Shown here piece by piece: positions 1 to 13,700 of a stretch of 64,000 nt of DNA. The translations under genes and the position numbers were made by a program. The stretch's first letter is position 1. The number at the start of each line of letters is the position of its first letter. The notes beneath the pieces are model-generated. The model was given only the letters and a program-made list of their open reading frames with translations. It was not told the DNA's origin and did no database searches. This DNA comes from Arthonia radiata (taxonomy: Eukaryota > Ascomycota > Arthoniomycetes > Arthoniales > Arthoniaceae): NCBI GenBank assembly GCA_002989075.1, contig PSQN01000003.1, positions 1,740,340 through 1,804,339 of the forward strand, in the 5' to 3' direction.

Positions 1-3000
1 AGATAACGTTTAAGACTACTATTAGTGTTCTCTGTTTAACTATTAGTCTAGAGATAGTACGCTGTAGAAAACTTGTTAATTAATTCTAAACGCTAGGTTA
101 GTCGGCGCTAGAAGGTAAAGATAAACTGTGTGCCTCGATTAGATACAATAGAACTTAGAAGACCGTAAAGCTTAAAAATGTGGGCTAGAAAGAGATCTGC
201 GACGGCTTCTGCTAACATATCCTTGTAGGGAATAAAGTGTTTTATCTTAGTAAGTCTGTTAACGACTACCAAGCAGTTATAAACCTTAGATAAGCTAGAT
301 AAGGGGCAAGAACTAGGAAGCTAAACGATAAAATCTATAGAAATGTCTTTCTATCGTTGTTAAGGAACCGAAAGGGGGTGGAGCTAACTATACTAACGTT
401 AAAGCGATAACTTGGTTCGAATATAGGTATAGTAATTGCGCACAAAACGCTTAACCGCTAGGTAGATGCTAGACTACTAGAAAGAATAACGGAGGAGACT
501 CGAAAGCTAGGCGGAACCAGGATAACCGGAGGTAGGACAGATGTAAGCACTTTTTAGTAAGTATAGGCGAAGCTTATTGTTGTTTAGAACTACTTAACAA
601 TCGTAGTGGTAAACGATATTGCCTTAAATAGAATAGATAGAGAGATCGATGTCTTTGCGGCGGACAGTACTAGAAAGCTTAAGATTATAGAGGAGTTGTT
701 TGTATTAAGGATTATTTCGACGGGAGTTAGTTTAGAGCTGTATAATCTTGAAATCTTGTTTTTTGAGATTGAGGGTAGTTAACTGAGAAACAGGAACTGG
801 AGGATCGCTAGAAAGCGGCGGACTTAGACTATTTATTAGGATTTAAGGAACGGATGTCGAAGACTAGACACGAATTTCTAGAATACTTGGAGCGGGAGCG
901 GGACTTAGACTTGAACGCTGACTTTGACTAGAAATTAGAGCCGCTTAACGGCTTAACTGAGGAGGTATAGACCAGAACTACGACTAAGAACTTGACTAAT
1001 GATTTCTTAGAGATCGACGGAGAGCGTTGACTAGAGCTGGAGCAGGACTAGGGCTACTATAGTTTAGAGGTTTGTTAATAACTTCTAAATTGTGCGTGTG
1101 CTGTAGCTTAATAAGTACCTGTTGTTGGTAAGCTGTCCTTAGGTCTAGAGCTATATCTCCCTCTTTCTTAGGGAGATTACTAAATCGACGAGTAAGACTA
1201 TCAGGCTTTTTATCTTTTTTACCAGAACGATAGGCTAACTAGAAATCAAAACGAGATAGAAATTCAGCCCAGCGGGCTTAACAACGGGAGAGATTCTTAG
1301 TAGTTATAAACCACTCTAGGTTTTTATAATCAGTAATTACCTAGATTAGATATAGTAAGTCCTCAAGCTCTGGTCGCCATTCTTCGAAAGACTTAACAAT
1401 CGCTAACAATTCTTTGTCGTAGATCTTATAATTGTACTTAGCGGGCAACATCTTTTGGGAGAAGAATGCGACGGGGTAGAGAACACCGTTGTCGTTGTAC
1501 TAAGACAGTACTTCAGCATTGACCTAATCTAAAGAATCTATTTTAACGATAATTAATTTTTTTGGATCGAAATGGGCAAAAACAGGACCTTTAGTAAACA
1601 TTAACTTAAGTTTCTTAAACGTAGACTAACATTGTAAAGACTAGAAGAATATTTTACCCTTGCGCGTAAGCTTAGTAAGCGGAGCAGCGATTCTTAAAAA
1701 TCTAAGAATAAAACGACGATAAAAGTTAGCAAAGCCTAAGAAACTTTAAACGTCTTTAATAGAACGGAGTTGGGGCTAGTTAACAATAGTCTTAATCTTC
1801 TTAAAATCTATTTGAATGCCCTTAGTAGTAATAATAAGTCTTAAGTACTTAGTTTCCTAGACTACAAATTTATACTTCTTAAGGTCGCATTGTAAGCTAG
1901 CCTTGTTAAGCTTCTCTAAAACTTACTTAATGTGTTTCTAATAGGATTTCTTGTTCTAAGAGTAGATTAGAACATTATTTAGGTAAGCAGTATAAAAGTT
2001 ATTAAGATGCTCCCTTAGAGTATTATTAATATAGTGTTAGAACGTTGCTAGGCTATTACAAAGGCTAAACGGCAGGACAAGAGACTTAAAAAGACTGTAG
2101 CGTGTTTAAAAGGCGGTTTTCTATTCTTTACCTTCTTTTATACGAATATAGTTAAATATAGAGATAATATTAAGCTTTGTATAGTACTTAGCCTTAAATA
2201 GTCGATTGAGAGTTTCGTAGATTAATAGGAGAGGATACTTAAATTTAATTAACAGAGCGTTTAAGCCTCTATAATCGACACAAACTTAGAGATCGCTATT
2301 TAGTTTCTAAACGAATAAGACTAGGGACGCGGCTAAACTATAACTAGCGCGAATAAAGCTAGAATCGAGGTTTTCTTTGAGCTATTGAAGCAACGCCTTT
2401 GCTTCGGATTAACTATAGGAGTAAAGGAGGCCGTAGGGTAGTTCTAAACCGAGCTTAAGCTTAATTTTGTAATTATATTGATAGTGTGGTGGAAGAGTTT
2501 TTACGGCTTTTTTAGAGAATACTTCGCGAAAGGCTTGCAACTCTGTTAGCAAGCAGGACCAATTGGTGTCTTCTTAATAAGAACTAAACTATAACTATAG
2601 AGGTTTGTTTACGAGAGCTTAAATCTGTTTAACTGATATAGAATATATCTGATACCCTCTACGGGCTAGTAACGGGAATAAGGCGGTATCTACGCGGAGA
2701 ATACGGTGGCGTAACGTCGATAGAGGTAAGTTAACCTGCTTAGGAGCAGTTAACGGACAAGCAGCCTGCTGGGAAGCAGCTGCGGACTTAGAATTCGGAA
2801 CGGTCTGCTTACGAGCAGCCGGTAACTTGGAAGGAAGAACAGCCTATAGCTTAGTAGCTGTAGAGCTAGAAACTAGAGGGGCAAGCCGCTTGGTAGCGCT
2901 TAACGGAACTGGGACTCTGGAGGTAGGCTATACTAACGCAGCTTGAGCGTAGGTACGCGACCTTTAGACTAGGGCAGTCTACACTAACGTAACTATAGAC

Positions 3001-6000
3001 TTAAAATTTAGCTTAGTCTACTTAAGAGTAGCTAAGAAACAAGGAACTGACGGCTTAAGCTGCTTAAAAGTACTTAACGGACTAGAATTGCTGGTAGTTA
3101 GAGATAAAAGGGCTGAGATAAGCTTTTACCGCTTAGCTTCCTTTTTCTTAAGTTTAGGCTCTAACGTCTTCTAAACTCTTAACTTATGCTTCTTTGCAAT
3201 AGAGTTAATTTACTCTAAATTAGCAGGACTAGGGGCGTATAGCTCTTCTTTATAGCTATAGAGACTATTGAGAATAATATAAATTGTAGTACCGGTAGAT
3301 AGAATACCGCAATACTAGAAATAGAAATTAGAATCGAAACGGAGGGTATTCTAGCTAAACTGCTAGGTAACGTTGTAGTTTCTTAGCTATAGAAGGCCAA
3401 GAAAAATAGGTTTATTAGGGAGATTGGTAATAATAAGGTAGCAAGATCTTTCGACATAAGAGCCTATCTATAAGGTAATATAGGTAGTATAGGTAACCTA
3501 AGTATAGGTCCGAGCATTATCCTTAAAGTTTGTTAATATATAAAACTTATAGAGACGGTAGATTAAAAAGCCTTAACGTTGCGCAAACTTTAAATTAATA
3601 AATCTAACAGATAAATATCTAGAATTAAGGAAGATAGGAATAGAACAAAGTATATTCTCTATCTAAACTTAATAGTTAATGCGGGCCTAAATATTAGTAT
3701 AAGCGAGGTTAAAACCCCTCTTATTATCTAAAAGAATGTTTTTGGCTTTAGTTAACAGAACTCGAAAGAGTAGATTTAAAGAAATGAGTAGGGGACGTCT
3801 CTATACGCGTCTTTGTGCAGAGACTAGACATTTTCCAAGTCGAAAGGTAACTCGTTTTCGGGCTCTAGCTGAGGAACAGAGATCTCTTGACTATTAAGCT
3901 CGCCCAATTAACTAAGGTTAGTAGGGCAAGTACGGGAACACTTGTTGCGGTAGTGCTGGTCGGAACTATAAACAAGGCAGAAGCCTTGTTCTTGTCGACG
4001 CGTTCGCTTAGCGGGGGTAAGTCGACCTTTATTGTTAAGATACATAGAAGTAGAACCGTAGTAATTGTATGTGCTATTATCTTAGTTAACTTTAGCAGAG
4101 GTTAACTAGACCTAACGAACGGTACGGCTCTTATTAGCCTAGTTACCGTTACTTGGACAGAAAATATTAGAATTCGGACGGTAAACAGAAGCTAATTTAG
4201 AACCAGAGGGGTTATTTCTATTAGACTGTATAGCGTAGTAACGACGACCTGCGCTAGCTTAGTGAATTATAGTAGTAAGTTCTTGTATAAGCTACTCAAG
4301 CTTATAAGAATAGTAGATAAGGTAGCGAACGTTCTTAAAAGCTTTGTTGCTTAGGCTGTTTATAAGTAGTTGTTTGAGTAGGCCTTAATTAACAATTTGG
4401 CTATCGTTAACAAGCTTCTAGAAAGTAGAAAGGTGTTCAATAATAGATTTATTCTTCTGGCGGAGAGACATAAGGAATTGGCGCGCGTCCTAAGTACGCG
4501 TCAGATCGCCGAAACGTCGATACAAGAGGCTAAGGAAGTTATTAAAGGTGCGAAGGTAACTGGCTTGAGCACGATTAACAAGATTAGGGATAAACTGTTG
4601 GAAATATAAAAGGGCAGGACCTTCTAGCATCGACAGCCTGTAACTAATGCGGAATTCTTTAGAAGGATATCGATTACGATTAGTAATAAGCTTAATTTAA
4701 AGAGCATTAACAAACTCTTGATGCTTCTAGGGCTGACGACTATCGAATTTCTTAGGATTAGCTGCGCGCTCGGACTTAGAGGTAGATAGTTGAGGTACAG
4801 TAGGTAGCAACTACAAACATATAGCTGTATTAGAGGCTTAGTTAGTAACATTGAAAGGGGTTAACTCTCGAGCGTAAGTATCGTTTACAGGCATAGAAGA
4901 GAAAAAATTATACGTTCCGTAGAGACTATAAGGAAGATCCGTCTGAAGTATACTTACAACAGTTTCCTGTCTAGAGCGGAAAGATTCTCGGTCTATAAAA
5001 CTTAAACGGGCTGCTTAGAGCTAGCTGACAGCCTCTACAAGCTCCCTTAGTCTAGTCTCGGTCTAATATATCTTAGACTGTGTATATTGTCGGAGGGCTG
5101 CGTTAAACTAACGTCTTAACTCTTGCGCGGCTGCCGTAGTATCGCCGCCTAGGGATTAGAGATAGTCTTTAGCGCTTTAGAGCGTATTAATATAAATAGC
5201 TTCTTTGAAGGACTGTTCGGAGGGGAGAAGTATAGTAGAGGATAATTTATACCGTAGTGCAACTAAGATTCGGAACGTAGAACTAAAACTTAGAACCCTT
5301 ATAAATAGGCGTACGAAGTACTCTACGGAACTTAGACAAAGGAAGCACGACTTAAAAGTACTTAACAAGACTAAAAGGCCTATACAATCTAGTATAGCCT
5401 TAAATAGAGGGTTAATATAATAGTCCTATACTATAGGTATAGACTAGAGCTAAAGATTAAGAACGACTAAATAATAAATAACAAGAAGGACTAATTACTG
5501 TTAGGATTATGTACAATAGACTATAATGGCCGCTACGGTAATTTTAATCTAATCTTAGTATAAGAGGGCGAACTAATAATAGTAGGGACGCAATGCTAAG
5601 AGCTCTATTTAATTATAAATATAAAGAGAATTAGATACAGAATAAGAACAAGAGGTCGGGCGATACCTCTATATATATTAAGAGGATCTAAATTACCTAA
5701 TAGATGCGCTAAACTAGAAATAGAAAAGCTAGGGGCAATAGTACGGTTAAGATGTGTCGGGAACGTTGATCGGAAATTGTAATAATGCGCCAAGCGCTCG
5801 GAGGCTCAGCGCTCGGAGGGCCTAGAATAGGTTTATAACAATTAGATACCTTATAAAGATAGTCTTTAAGGTAGAAGTTAAACTACTTATATACCTCGCT
5901 ATTTATATAGAATACGGTAAATATAACTATAGTATTGTTATTTAGAAACTAATTCTTATAAGTCTTAAAGTATATAGCTAAGCGTATTAGAAATAAAGTA

Positions 6001-6643
6001 AGTTTAGAACGTTTATCTAAGAAGTTTTTGTCTATCTTAGTATTAACGTTTAATATCTTATTTATAGCGGCTATCTTGCTAGCTAGCCTATTTATAGCGT
6101 TGCGGCTATTTAATACTAAAGTAGTAGATATAATTAATCTACTTTCTCTACTTTTATAGCGAGTCTATTAAAGTATAACGCTAGTCGCTAGAAGAACTAA
6201 ACTAAGGCTTACTTATTTTATATACTTATCAACCTTAGTAAGAGATATCTTTTGTACTAGAGACTAAAAGATAGAAGAGACGAGATAGATTATAAATAGT
6301 AAGAGAGGCTTAACTAAGTAGACAGAAGATAAAGAACGTTACTTAAATATAGTTAAGAAACTTATATTTAAATATTAAGTTAATAGACTAAAGTCTATTC
6401 TAAGGTAGACTATTAGTTTAGCTATATAGTTTATAGTATATAAGTATATTCTATTAGAAGACGTAGTAGATATATAGCTTTATATACGTTTTAAGCGTTT
6501 TTAATGTCTTTACTTATAGATATAGTAGACGTATAGCTTAGCTACGTCTTTAACGTCTTTCTTTAATTAATGCGTTCTAATTTAAAGCTTAGTCTAGTCT
6601 CGTGTGTTTTCTATTTAGGTTTAGATAAGACGGACTCGTAATA
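1..6643 (-). mobile_element. Gypsy-type LTR retrotransposon relic, cut by left edge
   Basis: The element reads on the minus strand. Its upstream LTR lies at 6174-6643 and the internal region runs left to the window edge, so the other LTR is outside. Short conserved patches in Gypsy (Metaviridae) order are visible: integrase core near 250-420, RNase H region near 1250-1650, reverse transcriptase with its active-site box near 1960-1990, and a presumed gag region at about 3.9-5.9 kb. It is broken by many RIP-type changes and is a fossil. It is less A+T-rich than the second element, which suggests a younger or milder RIP history. Confidence 0.8.
6174..6643 (-). repeat. LTR (upstream) of the left Gypsy relic
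   Basis: The sequence from 6174 matches the first half of both LTRs of the second element (10,349-10,793 and 17,139-17,583): it opens with the same TATAAC/TGTAAC end, shares the block through about 6460, then diverges and ends with a similar GTAATA. The two elements are therefore related but distinct families. The neighbouring internal leader (about 5.86-6.17 kb) also resembles 16.87-17.14 kb. Confidence 0.75.
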
Positions 6644-9600
6644 AAAAGATATATAACTGTATTAAGATACTTTATTACTAGCTTTTTAAGTAGATATATT
6701 TAAATCTTAATTATACTTAAAAGATTATATAAGTATATTACTTCTATATATCTAATAAAAACTAAAGTAATATTTATATATAAATAAAGAGCTAAAACTT
6801 CTTAATTTAAATTATAATTTATACTAAGTCTTTAAATTTTAGAGTTAATTTTAATAAAATTGATTATATAATATAATATAGTCTACTATAAAAGTAATTT
6901 CTATAGATTCTTATTTAATAATTTAGATATACTATATACTATCTAAGCGTTAAAAGTATTACTATCTTTTTAGTAAAGAATTAGATATTTAAAAAGTATA
7001 CTATATATATTCTAGTACTAGTCTAATTCTTTATAGATTTATTAAGTTAGCTATATCTATTAGCTACTAAAAATAGAATAAATTCTATAAATATCTATAA
7101 TAAGTTTAATATAGTGTTTAATTATAATATATCTACTATAAATAATAAAAAGCAATTTAAGCTTATATAATATATAAAACTTAACCAATACTCTAGTTAT
7201 TTATTAATATAAAGAATAAGAGTAAATACTACTATAAAGATATAATTTAAGAGTATTTTACTAAAAGCTATAGTTATAAGGAATCTTAAAAACTATATTA
7301 CTTATTTAAAATCTATTATAATATTTATATTACTAAATAATTATTTAGAATAGTTTACTTTTATTAAGCTACTAAAGAAGCTTAAGTTACCTTTTCTTTT
7401 AGTTTAACTATACTAAAGTAATAACTTGTAGTATATTTTTAAATATATTTATGTTTAAAGAGATTAAGTTATCATAACTTAATTTTAAAAGAGCTTTATA
7501 AGGTACTATATACTTAGCTTAATATTTTTAAATAATATACTACTATATATATCTTCTAGTAATATTAATTTTATTTATACTATAAAAGACCTTAAGTTTA
7601 TATATAAGTTACCTGAAAGTATTAAGAAAGCTATAGTAATACTCTTTTTAAGGCTTTTTAGTATACTTATATAGTTATATTAAAGAAAGTAAAGTAACAA
7701 TAGTAGATTTTCTAGTAATAGTAAGTTAATATAGATAAATAAAACTTATAGTTTAGTTTATAAATAAACCTTATATATTAGTAACTAGATTCTATATCTT
7801 AACTATAGTAATTAACTTAGCTTAAACTGTCTACTATACCTATCTTTTTAGTACCGCTCTTACTAAAGATACTTATATCTTACTTAATTACTAATCTATT
7901 TAATATAGTATTTAATTAAGTATTACTAATAATACTATTAAAGTAATAAAGTAGAATAAAAAATAGTAGGTTACTAAAATAATAGACTATATCTTAAATA
8001 AGAGCTATACTTAGTAAAATCTTACTAAATATTATTATAAGTCTATAAAAGTATAGAGATTCTTTATAGTATAGTAATAGTTAAGTTTTATATAGTACTA
8101 TAGAGTAGAATTATCTTTAGACTTTATAGTAGAAGATTAAGAATACTTAGTAAAATTAATAGTATAAATTTAAAAGTACTAAAGACTTAGTACTTTATAT
8201 TTTATATAACTATATAGCTCTTTATTAACTACTCTTTTTATCTATTATTTATCTTAGTGCTCTAATAAGATATAAAAGCTATTAATAATAGAAAAGAAAT
8301 AGAAAGAGATAATAGTAGTTAGTAAAAAGTTTAAAGCGTATATTAATATTACTAGTATTACTAGTAGTAGTAGTAGAGGTAGTAGTAGTTAGTAGGAAGT
8401 TTAAAGTATATATTAGTAGATAGAGACTTAAATAGATATTTAGATATTCTTATTATTATTAAAAACTCTTTATTTTAATTATAATTCAGCTTTTTATATA
8501 TATTTAAGATATAAGTTAATATTTTATAAAGGACTTATAAAGTATTTATAAAAGATTTATAAATATTTTATAGAAAATTTATAAGCAATTTATAGTTATA
8601 TTCTTAACAGTATTTAAGTCTAATTAGTATATTTATATTAATTTTTTTATATTTTACTATATTATTTATATAGACTTCTTTTTACTCTTTCTATTATCTT
8701 TATTATAATAAATATTAATAAGAATAAAGTATAAAAATAGTTTAAGTTATATTATATTTATATATCTAAGCTAATTATATTTATAGTACGCTTAAACTTT
8801 ATCTATCTATATACTCTTTATATAAACTAAATTAGTATATTTAATGCTTATTAGAGACTCTATAGTAGTAATATCTTTAGCTATCTATAGCTTAATTAAT
8901 TATAAGTATCTTTACTTACTATAATATTAGCTTATTTTAGTTTTCTAGTCTATAATAAGGCTAGTACATATATTTAATATTATATAAACGTATAAGCTAT
9001 TTATTAGGCTAAATAAATAAAAAGAAAGAAAATTATATATTGTTATAATAATATAAAAGTATAACGCTAAAGTAGTTAAGAAAAGAAGAATTTAAGATAT
9101 AGTATAAATATACCTATAATTAGTAGCCACTATTTAAGTATATATTAGTATCTTTTAGCTAGTAATATTAAAGCCTCTAGTTCAGCCTTAAAGATAGTAT
9201 TAATTAGCTTATTAATAGATAGCTAATTATTAATTAAAGATAGGTCTTACTACTAGTAATTAGTATTAGTCTAGATTTCTACTTATTTAGTCTTATTATA
9301 CTTCTTCTTATCCTTATTTTAACTCTTAAAAGCTAGCTTTTATACTATAGTATACTTATATAGTTTAGCTTAAGTAATTAATAGCTATATAAAATAAAGA
9401 AGATATAGTAGCGTATAAAGTATATAAAATTAGTACTATACTAGAATTAGTATAAAATAGTATAGTAAGAATTATAATTCTACTTCTTATAGTTCATAAA
9501 CTAGTTCTTTCTTATATAAATAACTAAAACTACTAGGTTTATTTTACTATAACTAATTTACTTAATATACTATATATATATATTAATAATAAGCGCTAGC

Positions 9601-10343
9601 TACTCTATAATACAAAAAGAAAGTTCTATTAGTAGAGATAGTCTATCTATAATAAAGACTCTAGTAAATAGCTATATAGAAGGTATAAGTAGTAAGTTAG
9701 TTAAACTAGCTATTTAGCTTAGATTTAATAATAATAAATAATTAAATAGCTATAATAATTAAGATTTATTTTAAATAAATATACTACTATTATTATTATT
9801 ATTTACTATCTTTATATCTCTATCTTTAGTACTTAACTCTCTTTTTCTTTTCTAAATATTTATATCTAGCTTTAAAAAAAAGATAAACGTTTTAACTACA
9901 TTTTGTTTAATAAAAAAGAAGTATAAAATAATTAAAACTTTATTAAAATTTTAAACTTAGTATACTATAAATATTATAGTAGAGGCTTATTTTTAAAGTT
10001 AAGCAAAGAACGATTATTTTTATTAGAGCTCTATAAGAGAAAAATAAATGTATACTAGTTAGTAAGAGTATAGTAGTAGAGTAGTATTTATTAATAGAGA
10101 ATTAAATATATAAGAGCTTAGTAATAATATTAATAAGAAAGAAGAAAAGAAAGAAGAGTAGAAGTTAAAAAGATATAGAGCAATATTTTTTAAAAGTAGA
10201 AGAAATAACTTAAATAAGAAGCTCTACGTAGTTATTATATTAACTATACTTTATAGGTTCTTTATAAAGTTTCTATAAAGAAGCTATAAAGAAGATATAA
10301 AGCTTAAGTTCTATAGACTTATTATTAGACTCTAAACTTTTAG
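6644..10343. repeat. Unclassified RIP-degraded DNA
   Basis: About 3.7 kb of very A+T-rich DNA between the two Gypsy elements. It contains no long frame and I could not assign it to a family. A run of TATAAA-containing degenerate short repeats lies at about 8515-8595 and a TAG/GTA-rich patch at about 8340-8400. It is probably old, heavily mutated transposon sequence. Confidence 0.6.
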
Positions 10344-10348
10344 CTTAA

Positions 10349-10793
10349 TGTAACGCCGGTCGCTGAATGAACCGAACTAAGGCTTACTTACCTTATATAC
10401 TTATCGACCTTAATAGTAGGTATCTTATATACTAGAGACTAAAAGGTAGGAAAGGTAAGACAAATTACAAAAGTTAAGAGAGACTTAACGAAATAGAAGA
10501 TAAAGTACGTTACTTAAATATAGTTAAGAAACTTATATTTAGATATTAAGTTAATAGACTAAAGTTTATTCTAAGGTCGGATATTAGTTTAACTATATAT
10601 TTTAAGGTATATAAGTATATTTTTTTGTGTCTAACGGTTCTAATAGTTTCTCTATTACGTTATTAGAATTCTATTACAATATAGCAATATTGCCGATATC
10701 GCTATATTAGAGTTATTGAGTATTCTATATAATACTTTAATAAGGCTAACTGCGCTTAGCTTTATACTAGCTAAATATAGTAAGACTATAATA
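10349..10793 (-). repeat. Downstream LTR of the full-length Gypsy element
   Basis: This 445-bp sequence starts TGTAACGCC on the plus strand and ends near GTAATA or its RIP form. It aligns along its whole length with 17,139-17,583. Because pol is on the minus strand, this is the 3' LTR. Confidence 0.9.
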
Positions 10794-13700
10794 TAAGGTC
10801 TCTTCTTTAAGGCTAGTTGTTCTTAATAGTTCTAAAGAAATTAAAACCTCGTTGTTGCTTAGTAATAGATTTAATTCTATAAGTCGTTATACTTAAAGTT
10901 AAGAAGGTTTTTAATACTAATAAAGCGCTTAAAATTAATACTATTCTTACTAAAATTTATAGTTAAGAGATACCTCTATATTCTTGTTACTCTTACTTAA
11001 GTAAGAAGTACGTTCTAAAGTTTAGAAAGGTATCGTACTTTGTGTATATTTACAATAAGAAGTCGTATAATGTTTATTTATTGTTAAAAGATAGTTAGTT
11101 TCTATCTTAACGCTTATTTAAATTAATTTTAACTTGTTTTAGCTTAGAGTATCTATTCTTAGTATTTACGAGTATTAGACGACCTTTAAGAGTAGCGTAA
11201 GCGTTTAGTAAAAAAAAAAAAAAGTCGTTTATATAGCGAAAAGATAGCGCGAAGCTATTAAAGCGGCGGTTATTAATTTAAAGAAGGAGTTTAAAAGGTT
11301 ATATATTTAGATATAGAATAAAATAAATTAAAATAATATATTGTTTAAAGAAGAATAGCTAGTAGCTATATTTAATCGTAATATTATAGATATACTAAGT
11401 AATTTAAGTATAGATTTTTATTATAATTTATATTTAGAGTTAAGTATTAAACTACTAATATAGTAAGCTAGTTTATTTATAGGTAACCTAGATGCCCAAG
11501 GACGCACTAGATAGTAAATTAGAATATTAGTGCTGTTACGATCGATTAACATTTTAATTCTAATATTATTAAATAGTGTCTTTATAGCTAGTTAGGTTTC
11601 GTTCTAGTTTCTATTAATTTTTATATTTAGAGTATTCTTTCTACTTTATAAGATACTGTTATTTATCTCGGTATTGTTTATAAGCTTAAATTATTTTAAT
11701 CTTATACTTAGGTTCTTAGTTATTAAAAAGAATTTCTAAGTTAAGTTATTCTACTTCTTAAAAGTAGACTAGGCTTAATAGCGCTACGTAGAATATAGAG
11801 TATATTTTTATTGTTCTTAAAAGTTTAAGTTTAAATATTATAGGTCTTAATTGCTGTAGAATTTTAAACGGTTTTGTCTTAGTATAGTTAAGTTTTTTAC
11901 TTAGTCTTATAGTTTTAAGATTTCTTATAAGTAAGTAAGCTCTTTCTTTCTGTTTTATATCTATATTTAGAATAGTTTTTAATTTATTATACTATTTCTT
12001 AGTTCGTTTATTAATAAACTTGTTATTAGACTTTAACTACTAATATAGAGTCTTTATATTTATAGCTATTTGTATAGCTATCTCGTTATCCGTTGTATTT
12101 TAGAGTTGTATGCTCTAAAGAGGGTAATAGCTATATAGAACGTAAAATAGAGTAGTTTTAGTAGTCTCGTTCTTTATATTATTATACGTAGACTACGCTA
12201 CTAGTAATAGTTATACCTAATTATCTTACTAATAATTAATGTACGCTCGTAAATACTGTTTTAGAGTTTAGTTTATTTATTCTGTCTGTCTATCTATTTG
12301 CAGGTAAAATAATATAGACACTTTTTGCTTTGTTTTTAGTTATTATATTAAAGATATTTAAAATCGTAAGACGAATTTTCTGTCTCTATTGAAGATAATT
12401 CTTTGTAATTACCTATAATTTGCTAAAATAATCTAAAGAAAAGTATATACTAATTGTTCTAAATTACTAGCTTCCTTATATAGTATAAAATACGCGTATT
12501 TAGTTAGCTTATTGTATATAACTAAGATAGCGTTGTAAGCTACTTCTATAAGTAAATCCTTAGAAAGTAGTAACTTAGTAATAAAATTTAGTAAAACTAT
12601 ATACTATAGTCTCTTAAGTATTTTTAGTAATTGTAATTCGCTATAAAGTAAATATTTTAGATATTTTATTCTTGTATATATATTATGTTTGCGAATATAA
12701 TTCTCGACGTAGTGTTGAATTCTCGGGACGTAATAAGTTTTTATAATCTTTTTAATAGTATTATCAATACCTTTATATTCTTTTATTAGGTTATTATAAA
12801 AGTTACTAATAATGTATTAAATTAGATTTCTTAGGATATAGATTTTTTCTTAAAACTTATAGTAGCCTTTATTATTTTTTATTAGTTTTAGATATCGTTT
12901 TTTATCTTCTTAATATATCTCTAGATTATTTACAATATTTAGAATCCGGCTATCCGATTCTATAACAAATTTAGTTGTTTTAGCTAATTAATTGTATCTA
13001 ATCTTATTATTGTATTCTTAAAATATTGCGTACTCGACGTATTTCTTGTTATTAAAGTAGTTTAGTTGTCGGCTAAGAGCGTCTACTCTATTATTCTTAG
13101 AACCTTTCTTATAAATAATAATAAAGTTATATAAAGCTATAGTTTCTAACTATTGGACTTATTTTCGATTAAGTTTCTTTATCGTAGTAAAGTAGGTTAA
13201 GTTCTTATAGTTAATATATACTATAATTGTATATTATGCTCCTTTTAAGTAAGCTCGCTATATTTTAAATGCTGCTATAATAGCTAAAAGCTCTTTATCG
13301 TAAATATTGTAATTTTGTTCTATAAACAATATTTTTTTTAAATAGAAAGCTACTAGTCTAAGCTTTTCTTTGTTATTCTTTTAACTTATATATACTCTAA
13401 TTATATAGTCTAATATATCTATTTCTATAATAATTAGTAAGTTAAGATTAAATATTGCTAATACAGGCTTAATCTTAAAGGCTTTTTTAAGTCTTTTAAA
13501 TACTAATTATTCTTTTTACGTTTAAAAGACTTCTATTGATTATTTTGTTTATTAAGACAGCGGTACTATAATTCGGCTAAAGTTAGATATTTATTACCTA
13601 TAATAGTTAATAAAGCTAAGAAACTATTATAATTATTTTATATTCTTTAACGTAGGCTATATTAAAATAAATTAGATCTTTAAATTTTTTATTTAAAGAC